A stretch of DNA of 64,000 nucleotides from Lysobacter arseniciresistens ZS79 (GCF_000768335.1 NZ_AVPT01000001.1:1-64000), one strand, 5' to 3'. Positions 53,123 through 63,314 are shown, counted from the first letter of the stretch. Made by a program: numbers and translations. Notes: a model not told the origin generated them from the letters alone.

Positions 53123-54046
53123 ATGCCCATTGCCCTGCCCCTAATTAGCACGAACGTTCGATCTTTCGCATTCTGGAAGCTGCTGCGGCTGCGGTTCCGA
53201 CTGGGCGGCCTGGTCGCGCCGGCCGCCACGGTCGAACGTGCCTCGGCACTGTTCTGCACGCCCTACCCCGGCACGCGCGAGCGCGCCTTGGCGGCGCCCA
53301 CGGGCGATGCGCGGCTGGACGTGATCGATGCCGGTGGCCACGCGCTCACCCGCTACACCTGGGGCGAGCCGACGCGGCAGCCGTACGTCCTGTTCGCGCA
53401 CGGCTGGTCGAGCCATGGGGCGCGGGTGCTGCCCTGGGTCCAGCCTCTCCGCGACGCCGGTTACGCCGTCGTCGCCTTCGACCAGCCGGCGCACGGTCGC
53501 AGCGAGGGCCGCCAGAGCAACCTGTACGACTTCACCGAGCGGCTGCTCGACGTCGGTCGGCTCACCGGGCCGGCCGCCGCGGTCATCGGGCACTCACTGG
53601 GCGGCGCCGCGGCCGGGCTGGCGCTCGCGCGCGGGTTGCAGGCCGAGCGCGCGGTGCTGGTCGCGGCGGCCGCCGATCCGGTCGACGCCGGCCGTCGCTT
53701 CGCGCGCCGGATCGGGCTGTCGGAGGGGTTGCGACGACGGATGTACGAACTGTTCGAGACGCGGCTGTCGATCCGCTTCGACGAGATGATGGCCGAGCGC
53801 AATGCACCCGCGATCGACCGCCCGGCGCTGATCGTGCATGACCTTGCAGACCGCGAGGTGCCGTGGTGCGAGGGCGAGCGCTGGGCACGCCACTGGCGCC
53901 GCGCGCGCCTGCTCGACACCCGCGGGCTGGGCCACCACCGCATTCTCGGCGACCCGGAGGTGTTGGCCGCGGTGCTGCGGTTCCTCGATGGCGATGCGGT
54001 CGGCGACCGGCTGGTGTCGTCGCCGAACCTCGCACACGTTGCATGA
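53123..54046 (+). CDS. Alpha/beta hydrolase
   Basis: 307 residues. GGAGG RBS 8 nt before the ATG. An N-terminal amphipathic region is followed by an alpha/beta hydrolase core: LFAHGWSSHG oxyanion segment, nucleophile Ser in VIGHSLGGAAAG, late Asp in HDLADREVPW, and His in GLGHHRILGD. Substrate unknown; esterase or lipase-like. Paired with the upstream TetR gene. Confidence 0.88.
   Translation: MPIALPLISTNVRSFAFWKLLRLRFRLGGLVAPAATVERASALFCTPYPGTRERALAAPTGDARLDVIDAGGHALTRYTWGEPTRQPYVLFAHGWSSHGARVLPWVQPLRDAGYAVVAFDQPAHGRSEGRQSNLYDFTERLLDVGRLTGPAAAVIGHSLGGAAAGLALARGLQAERAVLVAAAADPVDAGRRFARRIGLSEGLRRRMYELFETRLSIRFDEMMAERNAPAIDRPALIVHDLADREVPWCEGERWARHWRRARLLDTRGLGHHRILGDPEVLAAVLRFLDGDAVGDRLVSSPNLAHVA
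53141..53160. promoter_or_regulatory. Paired palindromes at the hydrolase gene start
   Basis: CTAATTAG (53141-53148) and CGAACGTTCG (53151-53160), both perfect palindromes, within codons 7-13 of the hydrolase gene. GCACGAACG is shared with the region upstream of the TetR gene. A TetR operator inside the coding start is possible. Confidence 0.4.
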
Positions 54047-54208
54047 ATCCCGGCGCCCGCGAGGGTTTGCCGGCGCCCCGGTGACGCCCTAAGCTGCCCG
54101 GTCGCACGCTCCGTGCGTCCCGAGCCGACCGACCGATGCCCTTGCCGTCCCCCGCCCTTCCGTCACGCCTTCGCGCGCGTTCCATCATCGTCGACGGAGG
54201 CTGCCAGC

Positions 54209-55426
54209 GTGGATGAGGGCAACGCGGCGCCGGTGCTTGACGGCCAGCCGCACGCGATCGTCGAGCGTGACGGCGTGCGCTACACCCTGCTCGGCACCGC
54301 GCACGTCTCGCAGGCGAGCGTCGACGCGGTGCGTACCGCGATTGCCGGTGGCGGTTACGACGCGGTGGCGGTCGAGCTCGACGAGCCGCGGCTGCAGGCA
54401 CTCACCGACCCGGACGCGCTGGCGCGGCTGGACCTCATCCAGGTGATCCGCACCGGCCGGACCGCGATGTTCGCCGCCAACCTTGCGCTGTCGGCCTACC
54501 AGCGCCGGCTGGCCGAGCAGCTCGGGATCGAACCCGGCGCCGAACTCAAACTCGCCGCCCTGCAGGCCCGCGAACAGGGCCTGCCGGTGCACCTGATCGA
54601 CCGCGAGGTCGGCCTCACTTTCAAGCGCGCCTCGGCCCGGCTGGGGTTCTGGGGCCGCGCCAAGCTCGGCGGCGGCCTGCTCGGTTCGCTGTTGGCCAGC
54701 GAGGACGTCGGCCACGACGAAATCGAGAAGCTCAAGCAGGGCGACATGCTGGAGGCGAGCTTCAACGAGTTCGCCGCCGAGAGCCCGGCGATCTACGAGA
54801 CCGTGATCGCCGAGCGCGACCGCTACATGGCCGCGCGCCTGCGCGAGGTCGGTGAAGAATCCGGCCCGGAGGTGCGCGAGGTGCTGGCCGTGGTCGGCGC
54901 CGGCCACCTGCAGGGCCTGGCCCGCCATCTGCGCGAGGAGCAACGCCCCGGCCCGGCGGTCCGCGAAGAGCTCGAAACGCTGCCGGAGAAGAGCGGCATC
55001 CCGTGGTTCACGCTCGCGCTGGCGGCGTTCGTGCTCGGCGGCTTCGCCTGGGGCTTCTGGCAGGGCGGGCTGGATGTCGGCTCCGACCTGCTGCTGCAGT
55101 GGGTGCTGGCCACCGGCGTGCTCGGCGCGATCGGCTGCGCGATCGCCGGCGGCCACCCGCTCAGCATCATCGTCGCCTTCCTCGCCTCGCCGATCACCCC
55201 GCTCCACCCGGCGCTGGCCTCGGGCACGCTGAGCGCGCTGACCGAGGCCTGGCTGCGCAAACCGACCTACGCCGACTTCATGGCGCTGCGCAACGACGTG
55301 CAGACGCTGAAGGGCTGGTGGCGCAACCGTGTCGCGCGGATCCTGCTCAACTTTTTCCTGACCAGCCTGGGCACGGCGATCGGCGTGTGGACCGGCGGGC
55401 TCAGGATGCTGGGGACATTGTTCTGA
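54209..55426 (+). CDS. TraB/PrgY family membrane protein
   Basis: 405 residues from GTG 54209 (GGAGG upstream). Soluble TraB domain with YTLLGTAHVSQAS, VAVELDEPRL, ERDRYMAARL and VVGAGHLQGLARHL, followed by about three to four C-terminal transmembrane helices. The fold is related to Tiki/erythromycin-esterase-like metalloproteases (GxxH and GxGH motifs), but the bacterial role is not settled. Its 3' end overlaps the convergent RND gene by 26 nt. Confidence 0.88.
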   Translation: MDEGNAAPVLDGQPHAIVERDGVRYTLLGTAHVSQASVDAVRTAIAGGGYDAVAVELDEPRLQALTDPDALARLDLIQVIRTGRTAMFAANLALSAYQRRLAEQLGIEPGAELKLAALQAREQGLPVHLIDREVGLTFKRASARLGFWGRAKLGGGLLGSLLASEDVGHDEIEKLKQGDMLEASFNEFAAESPAIYETVIAERDRYMAARLREVGEESGPEVREVLAVVGAGHLQGLARHLREEQRPGPAVREELETLPEKSGIPWFTLALAAFVLGGFAWGFWQGGLDVGSDLLLQWVLATGVLGAIGCAIAGGHPLSIIVAFLASPITPLHPALASGTLSALTEAWLRKPTYADFMALRNDVQTLKGWWRNRVARILLNFFLTSLGTAIGVWTGGLRMLGTLF

Positions 55427-58400
55427 GCCCGCGGGCGTGGCGCACCGTGCGGACGGTGTTGTTGCGCAGGTCGTCGAGGATCGCGTAGATCGTCGGCAGG
55501 AACAGCAGGCTGACCACCGTCGAGAACGCCAGCCCGCCCGCCACCGCGCGGGCCATCGGGTAGTAGGTGATCCCGCCCAGCACTTCGGTCGTGCTCAGGC
55601 CGATCGGCACCATCGCCAGGATCGCCGTGCCCATCGTCATCATGATCGGCCGCAGGCGCTCGCGGCTGCCCTCCACCAGCGCATCGGTGCGGCACTTGCC
55701 CATCCGGCGCAGGTTGTTGATGTGCTCGATCATCACGATGCCGTTGTTCACCACCACGCCCATCAGCACCAGGATGCCGATGAAGGCCATCACCGAGAAC
55801 GCGGTGCCGGTGATCCAGAACAGCCAGAACACGCCGAACACCGAGAACAGCACGCAGCTCATGATTGCCGACGGGAACAGCAGCGACTCGAACACCGCCG
55901 CCATCACCACGTAGATCATCACCAGCGCGATGATCAGGTTGAAGAACATCTGCTTCTGCGCGTCCGAGTCGCGCTCGAACGCGCTGCCGTCGAAGCTGTA
56001 GCCGTAGCCCGGCGGGAAGGCGACGCTCTCCATCGTCTGCTCCATCACCTGGCGCGCCTCGGGCACGGTGGTCTCGCCGGCCAGGCCGGCCTGGATGGTC
56101 AGCGTGGTCTGGCGGTTGTTGCGGCGGATCTCGGTCGCGGCGGGGAGAACCGCCACGTCGACCATCGCCATCAACGGCACCGTGCGGCCATCCGGTGCGC
56201 GCACGGTGAAACCGGCGATGTCCTCGACGCCGAAGCTCTCGGCGCCCTCGAAACGCACCCACACCGGCACCTCGTTCTCGCCCTGGCGGAAGTCGCGCAA
56301 CTGCGCGCCGCGCAGCGCCAGCGAAACGAACTGCGACACGTCCTGCGCGCTGAAACCGAATGCCGCCGCGCGGTCGCGGTCGACCCGTACGGTCAACTCG
56401 CTGTTCTGGTCGCCCGCGTCCACCCGCACGTCACGCAACTGCGCGGTGTTGGCGGCGAGGACCGGCATGATGTCGCGGGCCAGCTCGGCCAGCACCGTGG
56501 TCGAGTCGCCGACCAGCTGCACCTGCACGTTGCCGCCCTCGCCACCGCCGCCACCACCACCGCCGCGCTCGCCGATGCCGATCTTGGCGCGCGCCGACTT
56601 CGGCAGCTCCTTGCCGATGGTCTCGACCAGCGCCTTGGAGTCACCCACCGATTCGTCGAAGGTGACCTCGGTGCCGGCCCAGCCCTGCTCGCTGTACCAG
56701 GAGTAGATCTGGGTGATGTGGAACCGCTCGCGGTTGTCGTCGAGGAAGCGCTCGACGCGGCGCACCTCGTCGGAGATCTGCTCTTTCGTGTAGCTGCCGT
56801 TCCACTGGTAGAAGATGTTGGCCTCGCCGCTGTCCTCGCCGCCGCCGAACATGTCGAACCTGGTCTGCGTCATCGGCACGATGCTGATCGCGATGATCAT
56901 CAGGATGCCGAACACGCTCCAGCCGCGATGCTCCAGCGTCCAGCGCAGGAACCGCGCGTAGCGGGCCTGCAACCGGTGGATCAGGCCGTTCTCGTTGCGC
57001 ACCGCCGGCGGGGTCTTCATGCGTGCCGAAAGCATCGGGATCAGGCTGACCGCGACCAGCCACGATGCCAGCAGCGATACCGAGATGGTGATTGCGATCT
57101 GCGACATGAAGATGCTGATGTCGTTGGTCTCGCCGAACAGGTTCGGCACGAACACGATGCAGTGGCACAGGGTGCCGGCCGACAGCGCGATGGCGACGTT
57201 GCGGGTGCCGATGATGGAGGCGCGCATCGGCTGGCCCGGCAGCTTCTCGCGCTCCTGGTAGATGCTCTCGACCACCACCACCGCGTTGTCGACCAGCATG
57301 CCGACCGCCAGCAGCAGTCCCATCAGCGACAGCACGTTGAGCGTGACGCCGGCGAAGTACATGAAGCCCAGCGTCATCACGAAACAGATCGGGATCGCCA
57401 GCGTCACCATCAGGGTCGACGGCCAGTGGCGCAGGAAGAAGAACAGCACCGCGATCGACAGCACCAGGCCAACGCCCCCGGCCTCTGCCAGCTCCAGCAG
57501 CGAGCTGGTGACATCCTCGCCGAGGTTCTCCACCACCTTGACCTGGATGCCGCTCAGTTCCGGGTGCTTGCGGATGCGCTCGATCTCGGCCAGTACCGTG
57601 TTGGACACCTCCACCAGGTTGGCGTTGCGTTCCTTGAAGATTTCCAGGCCCACCGCCGGCTGGCCGTCAAGACGGCGGCCGTAATCCATGCGCTGCGCCT
57701 TGAGCCGCACATCCGCGATGTCGCCCAACCGCAGGCCGCGGTGGTTGATCACCAGGTCGCGCAGCTGGGCCAGGTCGGTCAGCTCGCCGACCGGCTGCAC
57801 GCGCAGGCGCTGGTCGCCGGCCTCGATCTGCCCGGCCGACAGCGAGAAGTTGACCGCACGCAGGCGCGTGCTCAACTCGTTGAGGTTGAGTCCGTGCGCG
57901 CCGAGGCGCTCCGGGTCGATCGCGATCTCGACCTCGCTCGGCGGCGCGCCGACGATGTCGACCTTGGCCACGCCCGCGACGCGCTCCAGCGGGCGCTGGA
58001 ACTCGCGCTCGATCAGTTCGTAGGCGCCGGTCAGGTCGCGCTCGCCGGCCAGGCGTATCTGCAGGATCGCCTGGTCGTCGGTCGAGAAGTTGCCGACGAA
58101 GTAGCGCTGCAGGTCCTCCGGCAGCTCGTCGCGGATCGCGTCGATCCGCTCGCGCGCTTCCGACGCGGCGATCTGCACGTCGGTATCCCAGTCGGAGTAC
58201 GACACCTGCACCATCGCGCTGTCGGCGCTGGCCCGACCCTGCAGCCGCTCCAGCCCGCTCATGGTCGAGAGCGCTTCCTCGACCGGGCGCAGCACCGTGC
58301 GCTCGACTTCCTCCGGCGTCGAACCCGGATACGGCAACTGCACGAACACCGCCGGGAACGAAAGCGACGGCAGCGCTTCCAGCGGCAACCGCACGGCCGC

Positions 58401-58481
58401 GATCAGGCCGATGACGAACATCGACACGAACAGCATGATCGTGGTGACCGGCCGTTTCAGGCTCAGCTCGGCGATGCTCAT
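55401..58481 (-). CDS. RND permease, second of a pair, atypical proton relay
   Basis: 1026 residues, HAE1-type architecture with 12 TM and two large periplasmic loops. TM4 reads GMLVDNAVVVVES (Asp398-Asn399 instead of Asp-Asp), and TM10 reads VVVNNGIVMIEH (Asn912 where AcrB-type pumps have Lys). A run of eight glycines ([12 protein letters not shown]) lies in the second periplasmic loop. It overlaps the upstream permease by 4 nt. Probably pairs with it in a mixed trimer, with this subunit not carrying protons by the usual relay. Confidence 0.92.
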   Translation of the reverse strand: MSIAELSLKRPVTTIMLFVSMFVIGLIAAVRLPLEALPSLSFPAVFVQLPYPGSTPEEVERTVLRPVEEALSTMSGLERLQGRASADSAMVQVSYSDWDTDVQIAASEARERIDAIRDELPEDLQRYFVGNFSTDDQAILQIRLAGERDLTGAYELIEREFQRPLERVAGVAKVDIVGAPPSEVEIAIDPERLGAHGLNLNELSTRLRAVNFSLSAGQIEAGDQRLRVQPVGELTDLAQLRDLVINHRGLRLGDIADVRLKAQRMDYGRRLDGQPAVGLEIFKERNANLVEVSNTVLAEIERIRKHPELSGIQVKVVENLGEDVTSSLLELAEAGGVGLVLSIAVLFFFLRHWPSTLMVTLAIPICFVMTLGFMYFAGVTLNVLSLMGLLLAVGMLVDNAVVVVESIYQEREKLPGQPMRASIIGTRNVAIALSAGTLCHCIVFVPNLFGETNDISIFMSQIAITISVSLLASWLVAVSLIPMLSARMKTPPAVRNENGLIHRLQARYARFLRWTLEHRGWSVFGILMIIAISIVPMTQTRFDMFGGGEDSGEANIFYQWNGSYTKEQISDEVRRVERFLDDNRERFHITQIYSWYSEQGWAGTEVTFDESVGDSKALVETIGKELPKSARAKIGIGERGGGGGGGGEGGNVQVQLVGDSTTVLAELARDIMPVLAANTAQLRDVRVDAGDQNSELTVRVDRDRAAAFGFSAQDVSQFVSLALRGAQLRDFRQGENEVPVWVRFEGAESFGVEDIAGFTVRAPDGRTVPLMAMVDVAVLPAATEIRRNNRQTTLTIQAGLAGETTVPEARQVMEQTMESVAFPPGYGYSFDGSAFERDSDAQKQMFFNLIIALVMIYVVMAAVFESLLFPSAIMSCVLFSVFGVFWLFWITGTAFSVMAFIGILVLMGVVVNNGIVMIEHINNLRRMGKCRTDALVEGSRERLRPIMMTMGTAILAMVPIGLSTTEVLGGITYYPMARAVAGGLAFSTVVSLLFLPTIYAILDDLRNNTVRTVRHARGLRTMSPAS

Positions 58482-61400
58482 GCAGGCTGCTCCGCCTCGT
58501 CACCACCCGCGTTGCCCGACAGCTGCGCGCCGCGCCGGCCGCGCTCGCGGTAGTGCTCGTCGGCGCGGCGGTCGAGGCGGTCGTACACCACCGGAATCAC
58601 CACCAGCGTCAGCAGCGTGGAGACCAGCAGGCCGCCGATCACGGTGATCGCCATCGGCGAGCGCACCTCCGAGCCCTCGCCGAAGGCCAGCGCCAGCGGC
58701 AGGAAGCCGAACAGCGTGCACAGCGTGGTCATGATGATCGGCCGCAGGCGCGAACGCGCACCCTCCACCAGCGCCTCGCGCTTGGCCACGCCGGCCTCGC
58801 GCAGCTGGTTCACCTTGTCGATCAGGATGATCGCGTTCTTGGTCACCAGCCCGACCAGCAGGATCAGGCCGATGAACACGACGATCGAGACCGTCGAACC
58901 GGTCAGCAGCAGCGCCAGTACCGCGCCCACCATCGCCAGCGGGATGGTGAAGAGGATCACGAACGGGTGCAGCAGCGACTCGAACTGCGAGGCCATCACC
59001 AGGTAGACCAGGAAGATCGCCAGCCCGAACGCGAACAGCAGCGAGTTGATCGACTGCTCCAGTTCCTCGCCCTGGCCACCGATGTTCATGCGCACGCCGG
59101 GGCCGAGCGGGTTCTGCTCGACGATCGAACGGACCTCCTGCACGGCGCTGCCCAGGTCGATGTCGCGCAGGTTGGCCGAGACGATCGCCACCCGGACCTG
59201 GTCGGCGCGGTGGATCTCGCTCGGGCCGGTGGTGGCCACCACATCGGCGACCGAGGCCAGCCGCACCGGCGCGGCGCCGGACGGGTTGACGATCAGGTTG
59301 CCGATGTCCTCCACCGACGCGCGGTCGGTCTGCTGCGCGCGCACCAGCACGTCGATCTTGCGGTCGCGGAAGCTGTAGCGCGTGGCCACCTCTCCGCGCA
59401 CCTTCGCCACCACCGCGTCGGCGATCTGGCGCGTGGTCAGGCCCAGCGCCGCGGCGCGCTCCTGGTCGAAGTGGATCTGGATCTCGGGGAAACCCTGCTC
59501 CACCGTCGAGCTGACGTCGGCGTAGTGCGGGTTGGCGCGCAGCAGCTCGGCCATGCGCCGGCCGGCCTGCTCGATTTCGGCCAGGTCGTTGCCCTGAAGC
59601 TCGATTTCCAGCGGTGGCGAGAAGCTGAAGAGTTCCGGCCGGCTGAAGTCGACCTGCGTGCCCGGATGCGCCTGCATGGTCTCGCGCAGGCGCTCGGTGG
59701 TGGCGGCCTCGACCTCTTCGCTGCCGCCGTCGGCCATCACGATGCTGAGCTTGCCGATGTTCTCGCCGCTTTCGGTCGGGCTGGCGTCCAGTCGCGTGCC
59801 GCTGCCGCTGACACCGTAGAGCGCGTGGATACCCGGCTCGTCGGCGTGCTTGCGCTGCAGCTCGCGGACCAGCGCGTCGGTCTGTGCCAGCGGCGTGCCC
59901 GGCGGCAGCTTCACGGTCATCTCGAACCGGTCCTGCGCCAGCTGCGGGATCAGGTCGGCGCCGAGCAGCGGCACCATCGCCAGGGTCAGCACGAATGCAG
60001 CCGCGGCAGAACCCATCACCAGCCACGGACGGGCCAGCGCTGCTGGCAGCAGGCGCAGGTAGCCCCGCTCGGCACGAGCGTACGGCGCCATCGCGATGTC
60101 GCTGGCCTTGCGCATCACCGGCCCGACCAGCGCGACCAGCAACCGCCACGCCCGCACCACGACCCACGCCAGCCCGAAGAAGCCGCCGCGCGCCCCCGCG
60201 CTGACGCCCCGCTCGGCCAGCGCCAGCGGCTTCTGGAGCTTCGACATCGGCTGCCACTTCGGGTGTGGCGGCTCCTCCGGGAACGACATCGGCGGCCGGC
60301 CCTTGAGCGCACTCAGCATCGGGATCAGCGTCATCGACACCAGCAGCGAGATGCCGATCGCCAGCGCCACGGTCAGCGCCTGGTCGCGGAACAGCTCGCC
60401 CGCCACGCCCTCGACGAACACCAGCGGCAGGAACACCGCGATCGTGGTCAGCGTCGACGCGACCACCGCCATGCTGACCTCGCGCGTGCCCTGGATCGCC
60501 GCCTGCAGGATGCCCAGCCCGCGTTCGCGCGCCTTCGCGATCGACTCCAGCACCACGATCGAGTCGTCCACCACCAGGCCGGTGGCCAGCGCCAGGCCGC
60601 CCAGCGACATCACGTTGAGGCTCAGGTCCAGCTGGCCCATGAAGAAGAACGTGGTGATGATCGAGACCGGCAGCGACAGGCTGATCACGAACGTGCTCCA
60701 GCCATCACGCAGGAACAGGAAGATGATCAGGATCGCCAGCACGCCGCCGATCACCGCATCCACCTTGACGTCGCTGATGGCGTGGCGGATGAAGGTCGAC
60801 TGGTCCTCGATGACGGTCAGCTCGATGTCCGGCGGTACCTGCTCGCGGATCTGCTCGAGCCGCGCGTGCACCGCATCGGCAGTGGCGACGGTGTTGGCGT
60901 CGCCCTCCTTGTAGATCGCCAGCTCGACCGCTTCCTGTCCGTCGAGACGGATGATCGCCTCGCGCTCCTTGTAGCCCTGGCGAACGGTCGCGACGTCCTT
61001 CAGCCGCACCGGCATGCCGCCGGCGACGGTCGAGCCGCCACCCGACGACGCGCTCTGCACCGAGGCCGCGGCCGCCATCGCGTCGGCCGACCCCGTCGCC
61101 GCGGCCACGCGCGCCATCTGCAGCGCCGCGTCCTGCGCCGCGTTGTCACCGCCGCTGCGGGTCGACACCAGCATGTTGCCGATCTCCTCGACGCTGGCGA
61201 ACTGGTTGACCGTGCGCACGAGGTAACGCTGCGAGCCTTCCTCCAGCCGGCCACCGGAGATGTTGATGTTCTCCTGCTGCAGGCGCTCGATCACGCGCTC
61301 GATCGGCAGGTTGAGCTGGGCCAGCTTCTGCTGGTCGATCAGCACCTGGATCTCGTCCTCCAGGCCGCCGCCGACCTTGACCGCGGCGACGCCCTCGACC

Positions 61401-61975
61401 GGTTCGAGCTTCTTCTTCAGGTCCTCGTCGGCGTAGCGGCGCAGCGTCGTCAGCTGGGCCACCGCGTCATCGCCGCCCTTGGCCGACAGCGCCAGCCGCA
61501 GCACCGGTTCGGTCGACGGGTTGAAGCGCAGCAGCACCGGCGGCTCGGCCTCCAGCGGCATCTGCAGCGCTTCCATCTTGTCGCGCACTTCCAGGCTCGC
61601 CTGGTCCATGTCGGTGCCCCAGGCGAACTCCAGCACCACGTCGCTCTGGCCGGTGCGCGACACCGACTTCAGCTTGCGCAGGCCCTTGACCACGCCGACC
61701 GCCTCTTCCACCGGCTCGGAGATCAGCGTCTCGATCTCGGCCGGCGCGGCGCCGGTGTACTCGGTGCGCACGGTCAGCGTCGGGTAGCTCAGGTCCGGCA
61801 GCAGGTTGACCTTGAGGTTGCCGAGCGCGATCAGGCCGAACAGCAGGAAGGTGATCGTCACCATCGCCACCGTCACCCGGCGGCGGGTGGAGAACTCGAC
61901 CAGGCTGAAGTTGCGCGGGGCGTGCGAGTCCACTGACCCGTCCGGCCCGCCGGAAGGACGATTGATATCGCTCAC
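58478..61975 (-). CDS. RND permease, first of a pair, canonical relay
   Basis: 1165 residues, longer than the usual 1030. TM4 has Asp470-Asp471 (GLVVDDSIVVLES) and TM10 has Lys1046 (LVTKNAIILID), so it should carry protons. The extra length comes from an Ala/Ser/Gly-rich loop in the first periplasmic domain (about residues 275-325, around DAALQMARVAAATGSADAMA) and an additional segment between TM6 and TM7 (FPEEPPHPKWQP to about 70 residues later) with a further hydrophobic stretch. 15 nt after the adaptor gene. Confidence 0.93.
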   Translation of the reverse strand: MSDINRPSGGPDGSVDSHAPRNFSLVEFSTRRRVTVAMVTITFLLFGLIALGNLKVNLLPDLSYPTLTVRTEYTGAAPAEIETLISEPVEEAVGVVKGLRKLKSVSRTGQSDVVLEFAWGTDMDQASLEVRDKMEALQMPLEAEPPVLLRFNPSTEPVLRLALSAKGGDDAVAQLTTLRRYADEDLKKKLEPVEGVAAVKVGGGLEDEIQVLIDQQKLAQLNLPIERVIERLQQENINISGGRLEEGSQRYLVRTVNQFASVEEIGNMLVSTRSGGDNAAQDAALQMARVAAATGSADAMAAAASVQSASSGGGSTVAGGMPVRLKDVATVRQGYKEREAIIRLDGQEAVELAIYKEGDANTVATADAVHARLEQIREQVPPDIELTVIEDQSTFIRHAISDVKVDAVIGGVLAILIIFLFLRDGWSTFVISLSLPVSIITTFFFMGQLDLSLNVMSLGGLALATGLVVDDSIVVLESIAKARERGLGILQAAIQGTREVSMAVVASTLTTIAVFLPLVFVEGVAGELFRDQALTVALAIGISLLVSMTLIPMLSALKGRPPMSFPEEPPHPKWQPMSKLQKPLALAERGVSAGARGGFFGLAWVVVRAWRLLVALVGPVMRKASDIAMAPYARAERGYLRLLPAALARPWLVMGSAAAAFVLTLAMVPLLGADLIPQLAQDRFEMTVKLPPGTPLAQTDALVRELQRKHADEPGIHALYGVSGSGTRLDASPTESGENIGKLSIVMADGGSEEVEAATTERLRETMQAHPGTQVDFSRPELFSFSPPLEIELQGNDLAEIEQAGRRMAELLRANPHYADVSSTVEQGFPEIQIHFDQERAAALGLTTRQIADAVVAKVRGEVATRYSFRDRKIDVLVRAQQTDRASVEDIGNLIVNPSGAAPVRLASVADVVATTGPSEIHRADQVRVAIVSANLRDIDLGSAVQEVRSIVEQNPLGPGVRMNIGGQGEELEQSINSLLFAFGLAIFLVYLVMASQFESLLHPFVILFTIPLAMVGAVLALLLTGSTVSIVVFIGLILLVGLVTKNAIILIDKVNQLREAGVAKREALVEGARSRLRPIIMTTLCTLFGFLPLALAFGEGSEVRSPMAITVIGGLLVSTLLTLVVIPVVYDRLDRRADEHYRERGRRGAQLSGNAGGDEAEQPA

Positions 61976-61990
61976 GTTGGGGTCCCGGGG

Positions 61991-63139
61991 TTACTGGTTG
62001 TTGGACGGGGCGTTGGCCGCCGGCGTCGCGCTACCGCCTTCCGACGACGCGACCGCCTTGCTCTCCGGCGCGCCGATCACCGCCACCGCGCTGCCATCGC
62101 GCAACGCGGCCTTGCCGGCGACGACCACCTGTTCGCCCACCTCGACACCCTTGCGCACCTCGGCCCACTGGCCGTCGAGGTAGCCCAGCTCGACCGGCAC
62201 CCGCGCGGCCTTGCCGTCGCGCACGACGAACACCGCCGCGTCGCTGCCGGCTTCCAGCAGTGCCGAGCGCGGCACCACGGTGGCATTGGCGCGGCGGTCG
62301 TAGTCGATGCTGATGCGGCCGAACATGCCCGGCTGCAGCAGCCCGCCGCTGTCGAACTCGGTGATCACCCGGAACGTGCCGCTGCCGGCATCGACCACCG
62401 GCGAGACCCGGTCGATCGTGCCGTCGAAGGTCTTGCCCGGCAGCGCGTCAACGCGCAGCGCCACCGGCAGGCCGGCCTGCATCGTCGCCAGTTCGCGCTC
62501 GGGGACGTTGAGCACCGCCTCCAGCGTCGAGGTGTCGACGATGCGCACGATCGGCGTGTTGATCTGCACGAAGTTGCCCGGCTTGGGGGTCACCGAGGCG
62601 ACCACGCCGCTGATCGGCGCCTTGACCGCGGCGTAGGACAGTTCGAGGTTGGCCAGCCGGTTGGCGGCGCGCGCGTTCTCCAGGTCGAAGCGGATCTGGT
62701 CGTAGTCGGACGCGGCGATCAGCTGCTCCTTGGCGAGCGTCTGCGCGCGGGCGAACTGGTTCTGCAGCTTGTGCATCTGCGCGGCGGTCTGCGCGGCCTG
62801 CAACTCGGCGCGCGAAGAGTCCAGCCGCACGAGGGTCTGGCCGGCGCGCACCACGTCGCCTTCCTCCACCAGCACGCTCAGGGCGACACCGGAGGTCTTG
62901 GCAACCACCTGCGACTCGGCCGGCGCTTCCAGCGGCGCGGTGCCCGAGTAGCTGGCGGCGACCGCGCGCGTCTCGACCGGGGCGACCTCGACGGATATCG
63001 CTTCAGGCCCTTTCATGCCGCCGGCTCCCGCCTTGGCGTCGGCCGGCGGGCCACCCCCGCAGGCCGCCACCGACAGCGCGCAGGCCAGGGCGAGGACAAT
63101 GGCGCGGACCTGGCCGCGTGACATGGTGTGGTGGCGCAT
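61991..63139 (-). CDS. RND periplasmic adaptor (HlyD family)
   Basis: 382 residues. Lipobox VAAC at Cys27. Lipoyl halves SQVVAKTSGVALSVLVEEGDVV and KAPISGVVASVTPKPGNFV flank a short helical hairpin. Then the beta-barrel (LQPGMFGRISID) and a C-terminal domain ending in an Ala/Pro/Asn tail. Serves the two permeases downstream; no outer-membrane channel gene follows, so a TolC from elsewhere is expected. ATG 63139 chosen; ATG 63124 is possible. Confidence 0.92.
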   Translation of the reverse strand: MRHHTMSRGQVRAIVLALACALSVAACGGGPPADAKAGAGGMKGPEAISVEVAPVETRAVAASYSGTAPLEAPAESQVVAKTSGVALSVLVEEGDVVRAGQTLVRLDSSRAELQAAQTAAQMHKLQNQFARAQTLAKEQLIAASDYDQIRFDLENARAANRLANLELSYAAVKAPISGVVASVTPKPGNFVQINTPIVRIVDTSTLEAVLNVPERELATMQAGLPVALRVDALPGKTFDGTIDRVSPVVDAGSGTFRVITEFDSGGLLQPGMFGRISIDYDRRANATVVPRSALLEAGSDAAVFVVRDGKAARVPVELGYLDGQWAEVRKGVEVGEQVVVAGKAALRDGSAVAVIGAPESKAVASSEGGSATPAANAPSNNQ

Positions 63140-63189
63140 CGGGGGACCCCAGGAAAAGGTTGCAGGACGTTGTCTGCCGGGCGTATGCC

Positions 63190-63213
63190 GGTGTTGTATG
63201 TAGGTATATCACC
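63190..63213. promoter_or_regulatory. Imperfect palindrome upstream of the RND adaptor
   Basis: GGTG ... CACC flanks around an AT-rich centre (TATG/TATA), 51-74 nt upstream of the adaptor ATG, in an otherwise GC-rich gap. Could be a regulator site or contain the promoter. No certain -35/-10 pair. Confidence 0.3.
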
Positions 63214-63314
63214 CGCCTCCGGAACCACCATGCGCCAGAGGTCATGGTGAGCGACGGCACCACCCGCGATGCCGTTGTCCGGCGTCCGGGGTTCGTTGCA
63301 GGCGGGGCGCAAGC

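Noticed and set aside
55437-61936. Two plus-strand frames of over 1000 codons opposite the paired RND permeases
   Set aside because: Composition artefacts with no recognisable domain; the minus-strand permeases have all family motifs.
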